DNA of 64,000 bases from an uncultured Rikenellaceae bacterium (GCA_944325305.1 CALUZO010000004.1:44076-108075); one strand, 5' to 3'. Positions 19,025-27,755 are shown, counted from the first letter of the stretch. Notes: a model not told the origin generated them from the sequence alone. A program made the numbers and translations.

Positions 19025-19267
19025 TTATCTACGTTTTTTACGGAACAAACCGATGATGCCGTATACGACAAGACGGATAACGCTCCATATGCAATATATG
19101 ACGACTGTTGTGGTTACAACGTAACCCAGCGACCAGAAGAGTTCATTCCAGGGCGTATCGAATTTTTGTATTGCATAGACGTTCACGAGATTCGCTATCA
19201 CGAAACACACAACCAACGTCCAAATTTCTATCTTTTTTCTTCTGACTGTAATTACTGTCTCTTTCAT
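19025..19267 (-). CDS. Small two-helix membrane protein
   Basis: This 80-residue protein is not a family I recognise. It has two hydrophobic segments (about 15-33 and 45-74), with a basic N-terminal stretch (VRRKKIE) and a basic tail (FRKKRR), which suggests a cytoplasmic N and C terminus with a short loop (QKFDTPWNELFW) outside. Its ATG overlaps the stop of the upstream oxidoreductase by four bases (ATGA), so the two are translationally coupled. 12 bases separate it from the ApbE-like gene. It lacks the DgxtsAT-type FMN attachment motif, so it is not an obvious ApbE target. It might anchor or accompany the oxidoreductases. Confidence 0.75.
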   Translation of the reverse strand: MKETVITVRRKKIEIWTLVVCFVIANLVNVYAIQKFDTPWNELFWSLGYVVTTTVVIYCIWSVIRLVVYGIIGLFRKKRR

Positions 19268-20592
19268 AACGTCTGTTTCGCTTGGTGTTTGTGATTAAGA
19301 TAATTGAGTCTGTATTCGTGCGGGAATGTAAGTATTTTGCCCTGTTCGACAGCATCATATCCCAAAAGCACCATGGCACTCGCATAATAGCACTCTTCGG
19401 CTATCCGTTCAGGCTGCTTCTGGGTGATGACCGACTCGATGAAGGCATTGATGGCTTCCTGAGTACCGTCGGTCGTAATCTTGTAGTCTTCGCCCATGAT
19501 ATAGTTGCCCTTGACATCCTTGGCCACTTCGGGTTCCCAGCTCGTACCGGCAAAAGGAAGTTTTTCGAAAATCCTGTTTTGTACGTCGGTCATCATCTGC
19601 ATGAATCCCGGAGCCGGTTTGGCCGGCGACCCGTCTTTAGTCCCGCTTTCGTAGTAATACATTCCCTTTTCGGGTTCTACGGTTCCGAGGTTACCCATGA
19701 TCTGCTCTTCGAGGCCATAGAACTTGTTCGAGATGACTGATTCATAGGTAATGCGTCGTCCGTCGTCCATCGAGAATATACAGCTGACGTTATCCCACAC
19801 TTCGCGACCGTCTTTCCAGAAGGTAATGCCGCCGGCGCCCATCACTTGTTCCGGCAATTTCTGCATCGCCCAGGTTCCGACCTGCAAAAGGTGGCCGCCC
19901 AGTTCGGTCAGAAGACCGCGTGAATACTCTTTGTAAAGTCTCCAGTTACGCAACCTTTCGAGTGACGGATCGGAAACTTTGTTACGCCAGCTGCCATTAC
20001 GGAACCAGAAAGTACGCACTGCCTGAATCTCCCCGAATCTGCCTTCATGGATCATCTCCATGGCCTTCAGGTAACGCGGGTCGAAAAGACGCTGCTGTCC
20101 AACGAAGAAAATTCTTCCTGTCGATTTATATTTCTGATAGAGATCGAAACACTGGGCCACATTGTAGGCCATGGATTTCTCGAGATAAAGGTCTTTGCCA
20201 GCGTCGAGCGCATCCATCGCCATCGGATAGTGAAGATAAAGAGGTGTCGTTATAAATACGGCATCTATGTTTTTATCTTCCAACAGTTTACGATAGTCAT
20301 CGTAAACCTTGGCTTTTGGGGCTATCTTCAGAGCCTCGTCTATCGAAGGCTGATAAATGTCGCATAGCGCAACTATCTCGGCCTTCGAATTCTTTTTGAT
20401 AAAATTCATGAGGAACCTGCCTCTCGATCCTGGTCCGATAATACCGATCCTTACTTTTTCACCCACGGTCTTCGAAGTGTTCTCTTGCGCGAGTGCCGAC
20501 ATCCACGGAACTGAGGAAAGGAGTGTTCCGGCTCCAAGTCCGATCAGTCCAGCGTTTTTTAAAAAATCACGTCTGCTTAAATCTTTTTCCAT
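19264..20592 (-). CDS. Tat-exported Gfo/Idh/MocA family oxidoreductase (operon-leading)
   Basis: The 442-residue product starts with a twin-arginine signal (SRRDFLKNAGLIGLGAGTLL, Arg7-Arg8) followed by a Rossmann domain with GIIGPGSRGRF (50-60). The family's EKP motif reads EKS (138-140), with the catalytic Lys kept. The C-terminal domain (about 170-420) includes LTELGGHLLQVGTW and TYESVISNKF. It is only distantly related to the second oxidoreductase in the run, so the pair may act on different positions or sugars, or in opposite directions. It appears to be the first gene of the minus-strand run and lies 164 bases after tatC, whose product would be needed to export it. Confidence 0.9.
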   Translation of the reverse strand: MEKDLSRRDFLKNAGLIGLGAGTLLSSVPWMSALAQENTSKTVGEKVRIGIIGPGSRGRFLMNFIKKNSKAEIVALCDIYQPSIDEALKIAPKAKVYDDYRKLLEDKNIDAVFITTPLYLHYPMAMDALDAGKDLYLEKSMAYNVAQCFDLYQKYKSTGRIFFVGQQRLFDPRYLKAMEMIHEGRFGEIQAVRTFWFRNGSWRNKVSDPSLERLRNWRLYKEYSRGLLTELGGHLLQVGTWAMQKLPEQVMGAGGITFWKDGREVWDNVSCIFSMDDGRRITYESVISNKFYGLEEQIMGNLGTVEPEKGMYYYESGTKDGSPAKPAPGFMQMMTDVQNRIFEKLPFAGTSWEPEVAKDVKGNYIMGEDYKITTDGTQEAINAFIESVITQKQPERIAEECYYASAMVLLGYDAVEQGKILTFPHEYRLNYLNHKHQAKQTL

Positions 20593-20756
20593 AATTCAGG
20601 TTAGTGCAGAAGAAATGAAACCGCCTGCCGGCATCCGGCTTGATAAGTTCGACAGACAGGGCGGCAACCCCCCTTCCAGGTATTTAGTTTTTTGTTAATA
20701 GTATCAATCAAGTTATTCCCGACGCAGAAAATACGCCCGAAACATGCATTCTTTTT

Positions 20757-21545
20757 TTAAACGGAAGACTCCAGTTGTGCCATATCGCTCTTTTTCTGCA
20801 CCGTAACCCTCGAGATCAAAATACTGACTTCATAGAGCAGGATTATAGGGAGCGACACTACTACAAGCGTAAATATATCGGTGGTCGGGGTAATTATGGC
20901 CGCTATTATAAATATTCCCACAATGGCATGTTTGCGGTATTTTTTCAAAATAGCAGGTTTCAAAACCCCGAATATCGAGAGTATCCACGAGATGATAGGC
21001 AACTCGAAACACAAGCCCATCAACAGCGACAAAAGCATCAGCGTGTTGACGTATGAGGTGAGGCTAATCATATTTATCACCTGCTCGCTAACCGTAAATG
21101 AGACCAAGAACCTGAGCGAAACAGGGAAAATGATAAAATAACTGACCAGCAACCCCAAAAAGAACGACAAAAAAGAGAACAATAAAACCCGCCCAGAATA
21201 CCTGCGTTCATTGTCATATAACGCCGGCATGACAAAACGGTAGAGTTTGAAAAGCAAGTAAGGTATAGTAACCAGAAGGGCAACGTAAAACGAAACCTTC
21301 ATATGCATGAGCACCTGGGCCGGCAGTTCCGTATTGATAAGCTGCACCAAGGTTCCGGTACCGCTCTCATGTTCCACGGGAGGAAGCAACGTATAAGTCA
21401 CAAAATCCCATGAATTCGCAGCGAGCACCATATCGAACAACGGATCACGCAGAAAGACAAACGCTCCCAAGGTCAATAGCACCAATACTATGACCGGATA
21501 AGTCAGCGACTTACGGAGTTCATCCAGATGATCCCAGAAGGTCAT
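20757..21545 (-). CDS. tatC: Twin-arginine translocase subunit TatC
   Basis: TatC is the polytopic receptor for Tat signal peptides. The protein (262 residues) has six hydrophobic segments and the N-terminal block MTFWDHLDELRKSL that binds the RR motif. The segment YVALLVTIPYLLFKLYRFVMPALYDNER contains the conserved Pro and Glu of the first periplasmic/cytoplasmic boundary. It is directly downstream of tatA (9 bases). No tatB is present, as is usual in Bacteroidetes. Two Tat substrates are encoded immediately downstream on the same strand, which suggests a functional link. Confidence 0.95.
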   Translation of the reverse strand: MTFWDHLDELRKSLTYPVIVLVLLTLGAFVFLRDPLFDMVLAANSWDFVTYTLLPPVEHESGTGTLVQLINTELPAQVLMHMKVSFYVALLVTIPYLLFKLYRFVMPALYDNERRYSGRVLLFSFLSFFLGLLVSYFIIFPVSLRFLVSFTVSEQVINMISLTSYVNTLMLLSLLMGLCFELPIISWILSIFGVLKPAILKKYRKHAIVGIFIIAAIITPTTDIFTLVVVSLPIILLYEVSILISRVTVQKKSDMAQLESSV

Positions 21546-21554
21546 GCTTCGATA

Positions 21555-21755
21555 CTATTGCCCGTCTTTATCATCTTTAGAGGGAGTATCTTCAAGATCA
21601 GCCACTCCGTTGATTCCGTCCTTGAAACTCTTCACTCCCTTACCGACACCGCGCATAAGTTCGGGTATCTTCTTGGCGCCGAACAACAGGACAATGATTA
21701 GGACGATAAAAATAATCTCCGGGCCTCCCAATCCCATGAACAATGGCAAAAACAT
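21555..21755 (-). CDS. tatA: Twin-arginine translocase subunit TatA/TatE
   Basis: The 66-residue protein has the complete TatA design: a short N-terminal transmembrane helix (about 9-24, GGPEIIFIVLIIVLLFG), the FGAKKIPELMRGVGKG hinge and amphipathic helix (24-50), and a charged C-terminal tail (DTPSKDDKDG). It forms the pore-like component of the Tat translocon and precedes tatC. A promoter-like element lies about 170 bases upstream, and the leader in between contains two small hairpins. Confidence 0.95.
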   Translation of the reverse strand: MFLPLFMGLGGPEIIFIVLIIVLLFGAKKIPELMRGVGKGVKSFKDGINGVADLEDTPSKDDKDGQ

Positions 21756-21838
21756 AGTTTTAAGTTTTTTTTGTTTGTAGCTTTCGTTTTCAGATCCGCT
21801 TCCATTTTACGAAAGCCGATTCATGCAATGATTAAAGC

Positions 21839-21858
21839 GGCAGGTTAATTATCCTGCC
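21839..21858. other. Short hairpin in the tatA leader
   Basis: GGCAGG (21839-21844) and CCTGCC (21853-21858) flank an eight-base AT loop inside the predicted 5' leader of tatA. A further weak pairing GCTTTCG/CGAAAGC lies at about 21780-21816. The role is unknown. Confidence 0.4.
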
Positions 21859-21929
21859 AAAAACTTGCACCCGCAGCATGCCAGCTACTCTTCGCAACCT
21901 TAAACGACATAAGACAGGTACATCATTGG

Positions 21930-21937
21930 CAAATATA
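21930..21937 (-). promoter_or_regulatory. Possible -7 element for tatA-tatC
   Basis: On the minus strand this reads TATATTTG, an exact TAnnTTTG match. No clear TTTG is found 17-23 bases upstream. The start would lie near 21923, giving a leader of about 168 bases. Confidence 0.4.
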
Positions 21938-21969
21938 GTAATTATTTATGTTGTTTATCTCAGAAAGTA

Positions 21970-22102
21970 GCACAAATTGTGCAGAAATTACAACAATTTA
22001 TGCAACTCACATGAGCATACGGTTCGATCACAACTTAGACAAAAACGCCGAAACAGGTAATTTATTGTGCCGGCTGTCGATACCCGGGTATCGACAGCCG
22101 GC
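21970..22102. promoter_or_regulatory. Two inverted repeats between tatA and the HAD gene
   Basis: A 13-base inverted repeat GCACAAATTGTGC lies at 21970-21982, and a perfect 34-base palindrome (17 + 17 bases, centre CCC/GGG) at 22069-22102. The genes on both sides are divergent, so neither is expected to be a gene-end terminator, and the long palindrome has no U run on either strand. They could be operators or part of an untranslated RNA. Confidence 0.45.
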
Positions 22103-22649
22103 TGCATAAGAATCACGGAAATAATTACAGGGCATGGCGATAGTGCAACTCGGAACGATGGCCAGGACAATGATAATTATAGTATATGTGACACAAACCT
22201 TGAAATCTGCCATACCAACAATGACACGGAATACGACAAAAGCATTCTCGACAGGCCATGCCGTCAATTACAGCCAGCACCGTTTGGATCATTTTAACGG
22301 TACCGTTTTTGCTTGCTTTAATAACGTCAAACTGTACCAGCATCTGCAAAACATAGATGAAGTTTAATTCCAGAGCCTTTTATTGCATCGGCTAAGGCAT
22401 ATGAACAAGAGACGAGCTTGTTTCCAAATGACGACAATATTCGCAGAGAGCAAAAATACAGATGATTGGCAGCCGGCCACCCAACCTGTTCCGATCATTG
22501 GCCGCGAACTAATGGTTTCGGGCTCGCTTCTGTCGTTACATCCAATTAGCGACGAATATCAATAAATCATAAAAATTTCTTATAATTACGGCCAAATCTC
22601 GTTTAGAAGGAGGTATGTATCACGTCAACTTTTTTTTTTGCTTTTCGAC
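22103..22649. other. Region without a recognisable gene
   Basis: Several frames stay open for 60-80 codons on both strands, but none shows a convincing start, family motif or domain. A minus-strand frame ending near 22028 has one hydrophobic stretch but no other support. AAGGAGG at 22608-22614 is a perfect Shine-Dalgarno core, rare in this phylum; the ATG just one base after it begins only a 26-codon frame overlapping the HAD start. Confidence 0.45.
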
Positions 22650-23261
22650 ATGGAAGGGATTAAGAACATTATTTTCGATATGGGAGGGGTGTTGATCGAC
22701 CTCGACCGCGAAGCATGCATAGAAGAGTTCCGTAAACTGGGTTTCCCGGAAGCAGACGAAATGCTTAACACATACAGACAGAAGGGAATATTCAAGGAGC
22801 TCGAAATGGGGGTTATATCGCCGCAGGAACTATACGATTACATAAACCGTGAAGTAGGACACCACATCCCGTCGGAAAAGATAGACAAAGCGTTATGCGC
22901 TTTTCTAACCGGACTTTCCACCTACAAACTCGACATGTTACTGCATTTGAGGGAGCAATACCGCATCTTCATGCTCTCAAACACCAATGCAATCATGATG
23001 CCCCATATCGCGCGGACTTATTTTACGCAACAGGGATTAACTGTCGACAACTATTTCGAGCGTTTATTCCTCTCTTACGAAATGGGGATGCTCAAGCCCG
23101 ATCCTGAAATATTCGAAGCGGTTCTGAACGAAACGGGCATCAAAGCAAAAGAGACATTGTTTATCGATGACGCGGAACCCAACGTAGAGACGGCACTATC
23201 TCTCGGATTTCGCACATATCTTCCGGCTCAGGGAGAGGATCTCAGACACATATTCCTATAG
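22650..23261 (+). CDS. HAD-family phosphatase (YihX-like)
   Basis: The 203-residue cytoplasmic protein has all four haloacid-dehalogenase motifs: nucleophile Asp10 in FDMGGVLIDLD (the second Asp of DxD is Gly, as in the YihX group), Ser110-Asn111 in MLSNTN, Lys149 in MLKPDPEIF and Asp173-Asp174 in FIDDAEPNVE. The helical cap at about 20-90 fits subclass I. YihX-like enzymes dephosphorylate small sugar phosphates, but the substrate here is open. I choose the ATG at 22650, since a TTG 12 bases earlier would add only four residues. A long hairpin follows. Confidence 0.88.
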   Translation: MEGIKNIIFDMGGVLIDLDREACIEEFRKLGFPEADEMLNTYRQKGIFKELEMGVISPQELYDYINREVGHHIPSEKIDKALCAFLTGLSTYKLDMLLHLREQYRIFMLSNTNAIMMPHIARTYFTQQGLTVDNYFERLFLSYEMGMLKPDPEIFEAVLNETGIKAKETLFIDDAEPNVETALSLGFRTYLPAQGEDLRHIFL

Positions 23262-23269
23262 TAAGTGGA

Positions 23270-23318
23270 CATAAAAAACAGAGGCGAATCATGCTATGAT
23301 TCGCCTCTGTTTTTTATG
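23270..23318. terminator. Bidirectional terminator between the HAD and OmpH genes
   Basis: Perfect 23-base arms (23270-23292 and 23296-23318) around GCT. Each strand ends its stem in a run of six T. It separates the convergent HAD gene (ends 23261) and OmpH gene (ends 23330). Confidence 0.9.
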
Positions 23319-23329
23319 AAAGGTTCCGA

Positions 23330-23842
23330 TTACTTTATATTAAGTTCGGTCTTGACCAATGGCGTCAAATCAATCAAGACAGCAGGATCGAAATACTCCA
23401 GAACGTTAACATTAAATACTGCGGCTATATTATTCGACTTGCTGACCTTCGTGATTGCCTCCGATATCCTATCCATGAGAGGCTTTGTCAACTCCTGTTC
23501 TTTAGCCTGTATATCCAACTGGGCTTGCTGTTGAAATTCCTGGATCCTCTGCAAAAGTCCCTGAAGTTCCCTTTCCCTGTCGCGTTTTACAGCGTCGCTC
23601 AAAGTAGTCGTCGATTTCTGGTATTCTTCGAGTTTCTTATTGTATTCAACCTGCATCGTCTCCAGCTGGTTGTTCAGATCTGTGAAGAAACTCTGCAATT
23701 TCGATTGAAGAGAATCCACATCAGGCATCTGCATAAGTATCTGCTGAGCATCTACATACCCGAATTTCTGCGCACTCGCACCAACTGCACTAAGCATGAA
23801 AACCCCGCAAAATGCCACAAGTGTCTTGATCAATTTTCTCAT
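23330..23842 (-). CDS. OmpH/Skp-family periplasmic chaperone (second copy)
   Basis: Skp-like chaperones hold unfolded outer-membrane proteins in the periplasm and deliver them to BamA. This 170-residue protein has a signal peptide (about 1-24, GASAQ), a short beta start (KFGYVDAQQILMQMPDVDSL) and a long coiled-coil region (about 45-120) rich in Gln, Glu and Lys, as in Skp tentacles. It ends the run bamA-ompH-ompH and lies 16 bases after its paralogue. The two copies differ enough to have specialised. Confidence 0.9.
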   Translation of the reverse strand: MRKLIKTLVAFCGVFMLSAVGASAQKFGYVDAQQILMQMPDVDSLQSKLQSFFTDLNNQLETMQVEYNKKLEEYQKSTTTLSDAVKRDRERELQGLLQRIQEFQQQAQLDIQAKEQELTKPLMDRISEAITKVSKSNNIAAVFNVNVLEYFDPAVLIDLTPLVKTELNIK

Positions 23843-23858
23843 AATAATTTCGCTATTT

Positions 23859-24377
23859 TTATTTGGTTAATTCTATTATCTCTTCCGTTTTATCGAGGGA
23901 CGGGGTGTAATAAAGTATGGAAGGATTGGAGGCTATGTCGAGTACCAAGCCGAAGTTGTTATCCTCGGCATACTTGTCGATTGCCGCAAAAACCTTATCC
24001 TGTATAGGCTTTATCAACTCCAGCCGTTTTTTGAACAACTCGCCTTCCTGACCGAAAACCGTCTCTTCGTATTTTATGACCTCACGTTCACGCTGTATGA
24101 TCTCATCCTCACGGACAGCTCTGGAAGCCTCTGGCAGCATACTCTTCTTGCTCTGGTAATCCTGATACAATGCCTCGATCTGAGCATAGGCATCATCAAT
24201 GTTTTTCTGATAGTTTTCCGCCTGTTGGTCCAATGTTTCGAGCGCCTGGACATAAGCCGGTATGGACTTGAAGATTTTCTCGGTGTTGACTATCATGTAA
24301 TTTTGTGCCTGTAGGGTATAAGCTGCCAAAAAGACGGTTGCTCCGGCAAGCAATACTTTTTTCATAATCTTTTTCAT
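23859..24377 (-). CDS. OmpH/Skp-family periplasmic chaperone (first copy)
   Basis: A 172-residue Skp relative with a signal peptide (cleavage near LQAQ, 22-25; a start at Met5 is equally possible), the conserved opening YMIVNTEKIFKSIPAYVQAL and a coiled-coil middle (about 50-130). It sits 59 bases downstream of bamA, which is the usual Bacteroidetes arrangement, and likely supports BamA-dependent assembly. A near match to a -7 element (TATATTTA) upstream could give it some independent expression. Confidence 0.9.
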   Translation of the reverse strand: MKKIMKKVLLAGATVFLAAYTLQAQNYMIVNTEKIFKSIPAYVQALETLDQQAENYQKNIDDAYAQIEALYQDYQSKKSMLPEASRAVREDEIIQREREVIKYEETVFGQEGELFKKRLELIKPIQDKVFAAIDKYAEDNNFGLVLDIASNPSILYYTPSLDKTEEIIELTK

Positions 24378-24436
24378 AGTGCTGGAATTTTTAATTTTAT
24401 ATTATAACGTAAATATAGTAAATTTATGATAATCTA

Positions 24437-26980
24437 CTAAAATTGAGTGCCAAATACGTAATGCAACTGTCCGCCTGACTTTTTGCTGGCTCCGACAGCA
24501 CGGTCGAAACCGTATGCCCAGTCAACGCCGATCATACCTACGATGGGAAGCACCACCCTTATCCCGAAACCTGCCGAACGTTTGAGTTTGAACGGATCGA
24601 ACTTGTTCCATCCGCTGAATGCATTACCGCCCTCGGCGAACGCAAGTGCGTAAGCCTGTGCCTGTGCACTCATTACGATAGGATAGCGCAGTTCCAACGA
24701 GACCTTATTATATACGTGGGCATAATCCCCGGTAGTACTTAATGGCGTGAGTGCTCCGTTTTCATATCCCCTGAGCCCTATAACGTCCACACCATATATA
24801 TTATATCCGGACATGCCATCTCCTCCTACATCGAAGCCTTCGAAGGGCGATTGTTTATATTTGTTGTAATGTCCGAGATAGCCCATCTCCACTTTGGCCA
24901 TCAAGACCAGATTACGGTCGAATCCGCGCGCTATCGTATTGTACCACTCGCCTTTGAGTTTCCATTTATGGTATTCTATCCATTTGTAACGTTTTTCTTC
25001 GGGCATGTTTTCATCTTTGTAATCGCGCCCGTCCAACAGCGAGTACGGTGGCGTAAGCGAAAGCGAAATGGAAAATTCCGAACCGCTCGAAGGGAAAATG
25101 GGATTATCTATGGTGTTACGGGCAAATACCGTGTTCAGCGCTATCACATTGGAGGTTCCGTTGCTTATGACAAAATAATTCCAATCCTTAAGCATATATG
25201 CCTGGTAGGATAGTTCGTTATAAAGGGTAAAGTTCTGGTCTGGCCACGACAGCCTGCGGCCGATACCCGCAGCAATTCCGACAGTACGGAAATGCTTGGT
25301 TGCCTTCCTCCCTAACGATGTGGCATTTGTTTCATTTGAGTAGTGCATGCTCACGCTCAGAGAATTCGGTTTCTTTCCGCCGAGCCATGGTTCTGTGAAT
25401 CCTAATGAATAAGCCGAGTAATACTTACCATTGGTTTGCGCCATAATAGCCAGTTGCTGGTTCTGCCCCTGCGGATAAGGTCGCCATTCATCCTTTTTAA
25501 AGAAGTTCTTTATCGAAACGTTATTCAGGATAAGCGAAACCGATCCCACGAACATACCTGCACCCCATCCGCCTGATATTTCGGCGCGGTCGCTAGCCTG
25601 CTCTTCGAGATTCCACGTAAGGTTTACGAGGTCCTTACGGCCAGGAACGTCGCCGAGCTGCGGAGAGAGCGATTCCGGATTAAAGTGCTGCGTCCCGGCC
25701 AGCAGACGCAGGGTACGCATGATAAGGGCACGGTTGTACAGATCGCCCGGGAGTGTCGCAAGTTCGCGACGAATAACCTCGTCGTTAACCCTGTAATTAC
25801 CTACTATGTTCACTTCGTTCCATCGGGCAGGCTGACCCTCTATAATATTGATCGTAATATCTATCGAGTCCTGTCCCACAACCGTTTCCACCGGATTGAT
25901 CTGCGAGAAAAGATATCCTTCGTTCTGATAAAGCGATGATACGGTATTCGGGTCTTCCGGATTATCTTCAGCGCCGATACCGAGATTCTTGTTGATTTTT
26001 TTCTTGTCATAGGTATCGCCGCGCTCCATGTCGAACAGTTTGCCGAGATAATCCGTACTGTAAAGGCTGTTGCCGACCCAGTCTACGTCGCGTATGAAAA
26101 ATTGATTGCCTTCGCTGACATTTACCTTGACACCGATTCTGTTGTCGCTGATCCTGTATACCGAATCGGAGATTATATCGGCATTGCGATAACCTTTCGA
26201 ATTATAAAAATCTATGAGATTCTCCTTGTCGTTTGCAAATTCCTCTTCGTTGAACTTCGAACTCTTGAATATGTTGAAACTTACCTTATTCGTTTTTTTG
26301 AATGTGCGGCGAAGACGTTTGTCCGTAAATGCCTCATTGCCCTCGAAGACGACATCGCCTATCTTGACCCTCGGTCCCCTGTCAACAAGGAATGTTACAT
26401 CCACTATATTACGACCGTCAGAGTTGGGAACGTTGGAGATCCTGACATCAACATTGGCATTGAGAAATGATTTTTCGATAAGATAGTCTTTAATGCCCTT
26501 GATATTCTTATCTATAATGTAGTCGGACAATTCGCTACCGCCACGGGTTATCTTGAGTTTTTCCTTGATTTCGCTCACCTGCCCACCACGGAGGCCCTCT
26601 ATATTCCATGAATTCACCCTCGGACGCTCCGTCAACTCGACGAACAACACAACGCTATCGCCTTCTATTTCGGCCGTGATATCGACATCGGAGAAGTTGC
26701 GCATGTTCCAGAGTTTGGTCATCGCAGATGATATGTAAGAGCCCGGGATCGTAGCCTGATCGCCAACCTTGAGTCCCGCTACGGCCATCAGCGTATTGGC
26801 ATCGAGAAATTTAAGCCCCGATATCCTTATATCCTTAACGGTATACATTTTCGGATAGTCATAGTCCATCATTGGTGGACGCTGGTTGTCCGATTCGGCC
26901 CCGGCGGCCGGCGACTGTGCGAATACCTGTGTTGCACAGCAAACCACCAGGATTATTAAGGACAATAAATGGTTCTTCAT
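24437..26980 (-). CDS. bamA: Outer-membrane protein assembly factor BamA
   Basis: BamA inserts beta-barrel proteins into the outer membrane. The 847-residue protein has a signal peptide (about 1-21), a string of POTRA domains (about 45-440, with repeated patterns such as VKDIRISGLKFLDAN, VKIGDVVFEGNEAFTDK and RWNEVNIVGNYRVNDEVIRRE) and a 16-strand barrel to the C terminus. The barrel includes the conserved IRGYENG-type block, here GLRGYENGALTP, and ends in aromatic Phe (HYVFGTQF), the usual assembly signal. It lies between uppS (18 bases upstream) and two skp-like genes. Confidence 0.96.
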   Translation of the reverse strand: MKNHLLSLIILVVCCATQVFAQSPAAGAESDNQRPPMMDYDYPKMYTVKDIRISGLKFLDANTLMAVAGLKVGDQATIPGSYISSAMTKLWNMRNFSDVDITAEIEGDSVVLFVELTERPRVNSWNIEGLRGGQVSEIKEKLKITRGGSELSDYIIDKNIKGIKDYLIEKSFLNANVDVRISNVPNSDGRNIVDVTFLVDRGPRVKIGDVVFEGNEAFTDKRLRRTFKKTNKVSFNIFKSSKFNEEEFANDKENLIDFYNSKGYRNADIISDSVYRISDNRIGVKVNVSEGNQFFIRDVDWVGNSLYSTDYLGKLFDMERGDTYDKKKINKNLGIGAEDNPEDPNTVSSLYQNEGYLFSQINPVETVVGQDSIDITINIIEGQPARWNEVNIVGNYRVNDEVIRRELATLPGDLYNRALIMRTLRLLAGTQHFNPESLSPQLGDVPGRKDLVNLTWNLEEQASDRAEISGGWGAGMFVGSVSLILNNVSIKNFFKKDEWRPYPQGQNQQLAIMAQTNGKYYSAYSLGFTEPWLGGKKPNSLSVSMHYSNETNATSLGRKATKHFRTVGIAAGIGRRLSWPDQNFTLYNELSYQAYMLKDWNYFVISNGTSNVIALNTVFARNTIDNPIFPSSGSEFSISLSLTPPYSLLDGRDYKDENMPEEKRYKWIEYHKWKLKGEWYNTIARGFDRNLVLMAKVEMGYLGHYNKYKQSPFEGFDVGGDGMSGYNIYGVDVIGLRGYENGALTPLSTTGDYAHVYNKVSLELRYPIVMSAQAQAYALAFAEGGNAFSGWNKFDPFKLKRSAGFGIRVVLPIVGMIGVDWAYGFDRAVGASKKSGGQLHYVFGTQF

Positions 26981-26998
26981 ATAATTTCTCTCAACTGT

Positions 26999-27721
26999 TT
27001 ACTTTTTTACATCTATCTTTCCGAACCTACGTTCCCTGCGACCGTATTCTTCTATCGCTTTATCCAACTCATCGGCTCCGAAATCGGGCCAGTAGGTATC
27101 GGTGAAATACAACTCTGCGTATGCCGCCTGCCAAAGCAGAAAATTACTAAGACGGCACTCGCCACCCGTACGTATCACAAGATCAGGATCGGGATAATCA
27201 GCCGTATACAGATGCTCCGAGATATTTTCACAAGTGATCGCTTCCGGTGAATAATGTCCTTGAGCCACCTCCGAAGCTATCATTCTGGCTGCGCGCGTTA
27301 TCTCGTTGCGTGCGCCATAATTGATGGCCAGAAGAACGGTCATTTTCTTTCCTTCCGCTGTTTTTTCCTCTATCCATCCGAGCTCTTCCACCACAGCGGC
27401 AGGCATACTCTCCCTGTCGCCTATGGCTCTGACTTTTATCCCGTTTTTCGCCAATTCGGCAGCCTCCTTGCGAATACTGCGGCAAAGAAGCGACATCAGT
27501 CCTTCGACTTCTTCCTGGGGCCTGCCCCAGTTCTCTGCCGAAAAAACATAAAGAGTCAAGAAGTCGACTCCGATATGAGCACACCGGTCTATCGTACTTC
27601 TGACGCTATTTATGCCGTTCTCATGCCCGTAAAGGCGATCATGTCCCTGGTTTTTCGCCCAGCGACCGTTTCCGTCCATTATTATAGCAATATGACGGGG
27701 TATTTTCTGGTTATCAATCAT
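26999..27721 (-). CDS. uppS: Isoprenyl transferase (undecaprenyl diphosphate synthase)
   Basis: UppS adds isopentenyl units to farnesyl diphosphate to make the C55 lipid carrier for peptidoglycan and glycans. From ATG 27721 the product has 240 residues, the usual length. Motifs are IAIIMDGNGRWA (11-22, catalytic Asp16), FSAENWGRP (about 65-73) and RTGGECRLSNFLLWQAAYAEL near 190. A frame-open extension to 27772 would add 17 residues, but the promoter element at 27748-27755 lies inside it, so the shorter start is right. It is the first gene of the uppS-bamA-ompH-ompH run. Confidence 0.96.
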   Translation of the reverse strand: MIDNQKIPRHIAIIMDGNGRWAKNQGHDRLYGHENGINSVRSTIDRCAHIGVDFLTLYVFSAENWGRPQEEVEGLMSLLCRSIRKEAAELAKNGIKVRAIGDRESMPAAVVEELGWIEEKTAEGKKMTVLLAINYGARNEITRAARMIASEVAQGHYSPEAITCENISEHLYTADYPDPDLVIRTGGECRLSNFLLWQAAYAELYFTDTYWPDFGADELDKAIEEYGRRERRFGKIDVKK

Positions 27722-27747
27722 TAAAGCTGTTTCAGGCTTTTGAATTG

Positions 27748-27755
27748 CAAATATA
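27748..27755 (-). promoter_or_regulatory. -7 element for uppS-bamA
   Basis: TATATTTG on the minus strand is an exact match. TTTG lies only 14 bases upstream, shorter than usual. The predicted start near 27741 leaves a 20-base leader before the ATG at 27721. Confidence 0.45.

Noticed and set aside
22028..22267. Minus-strand frame with a hydrophobic stretch
   Set aside because: It overlaps the palindrome, has no other support, and competing frames on the other strand are equally open.
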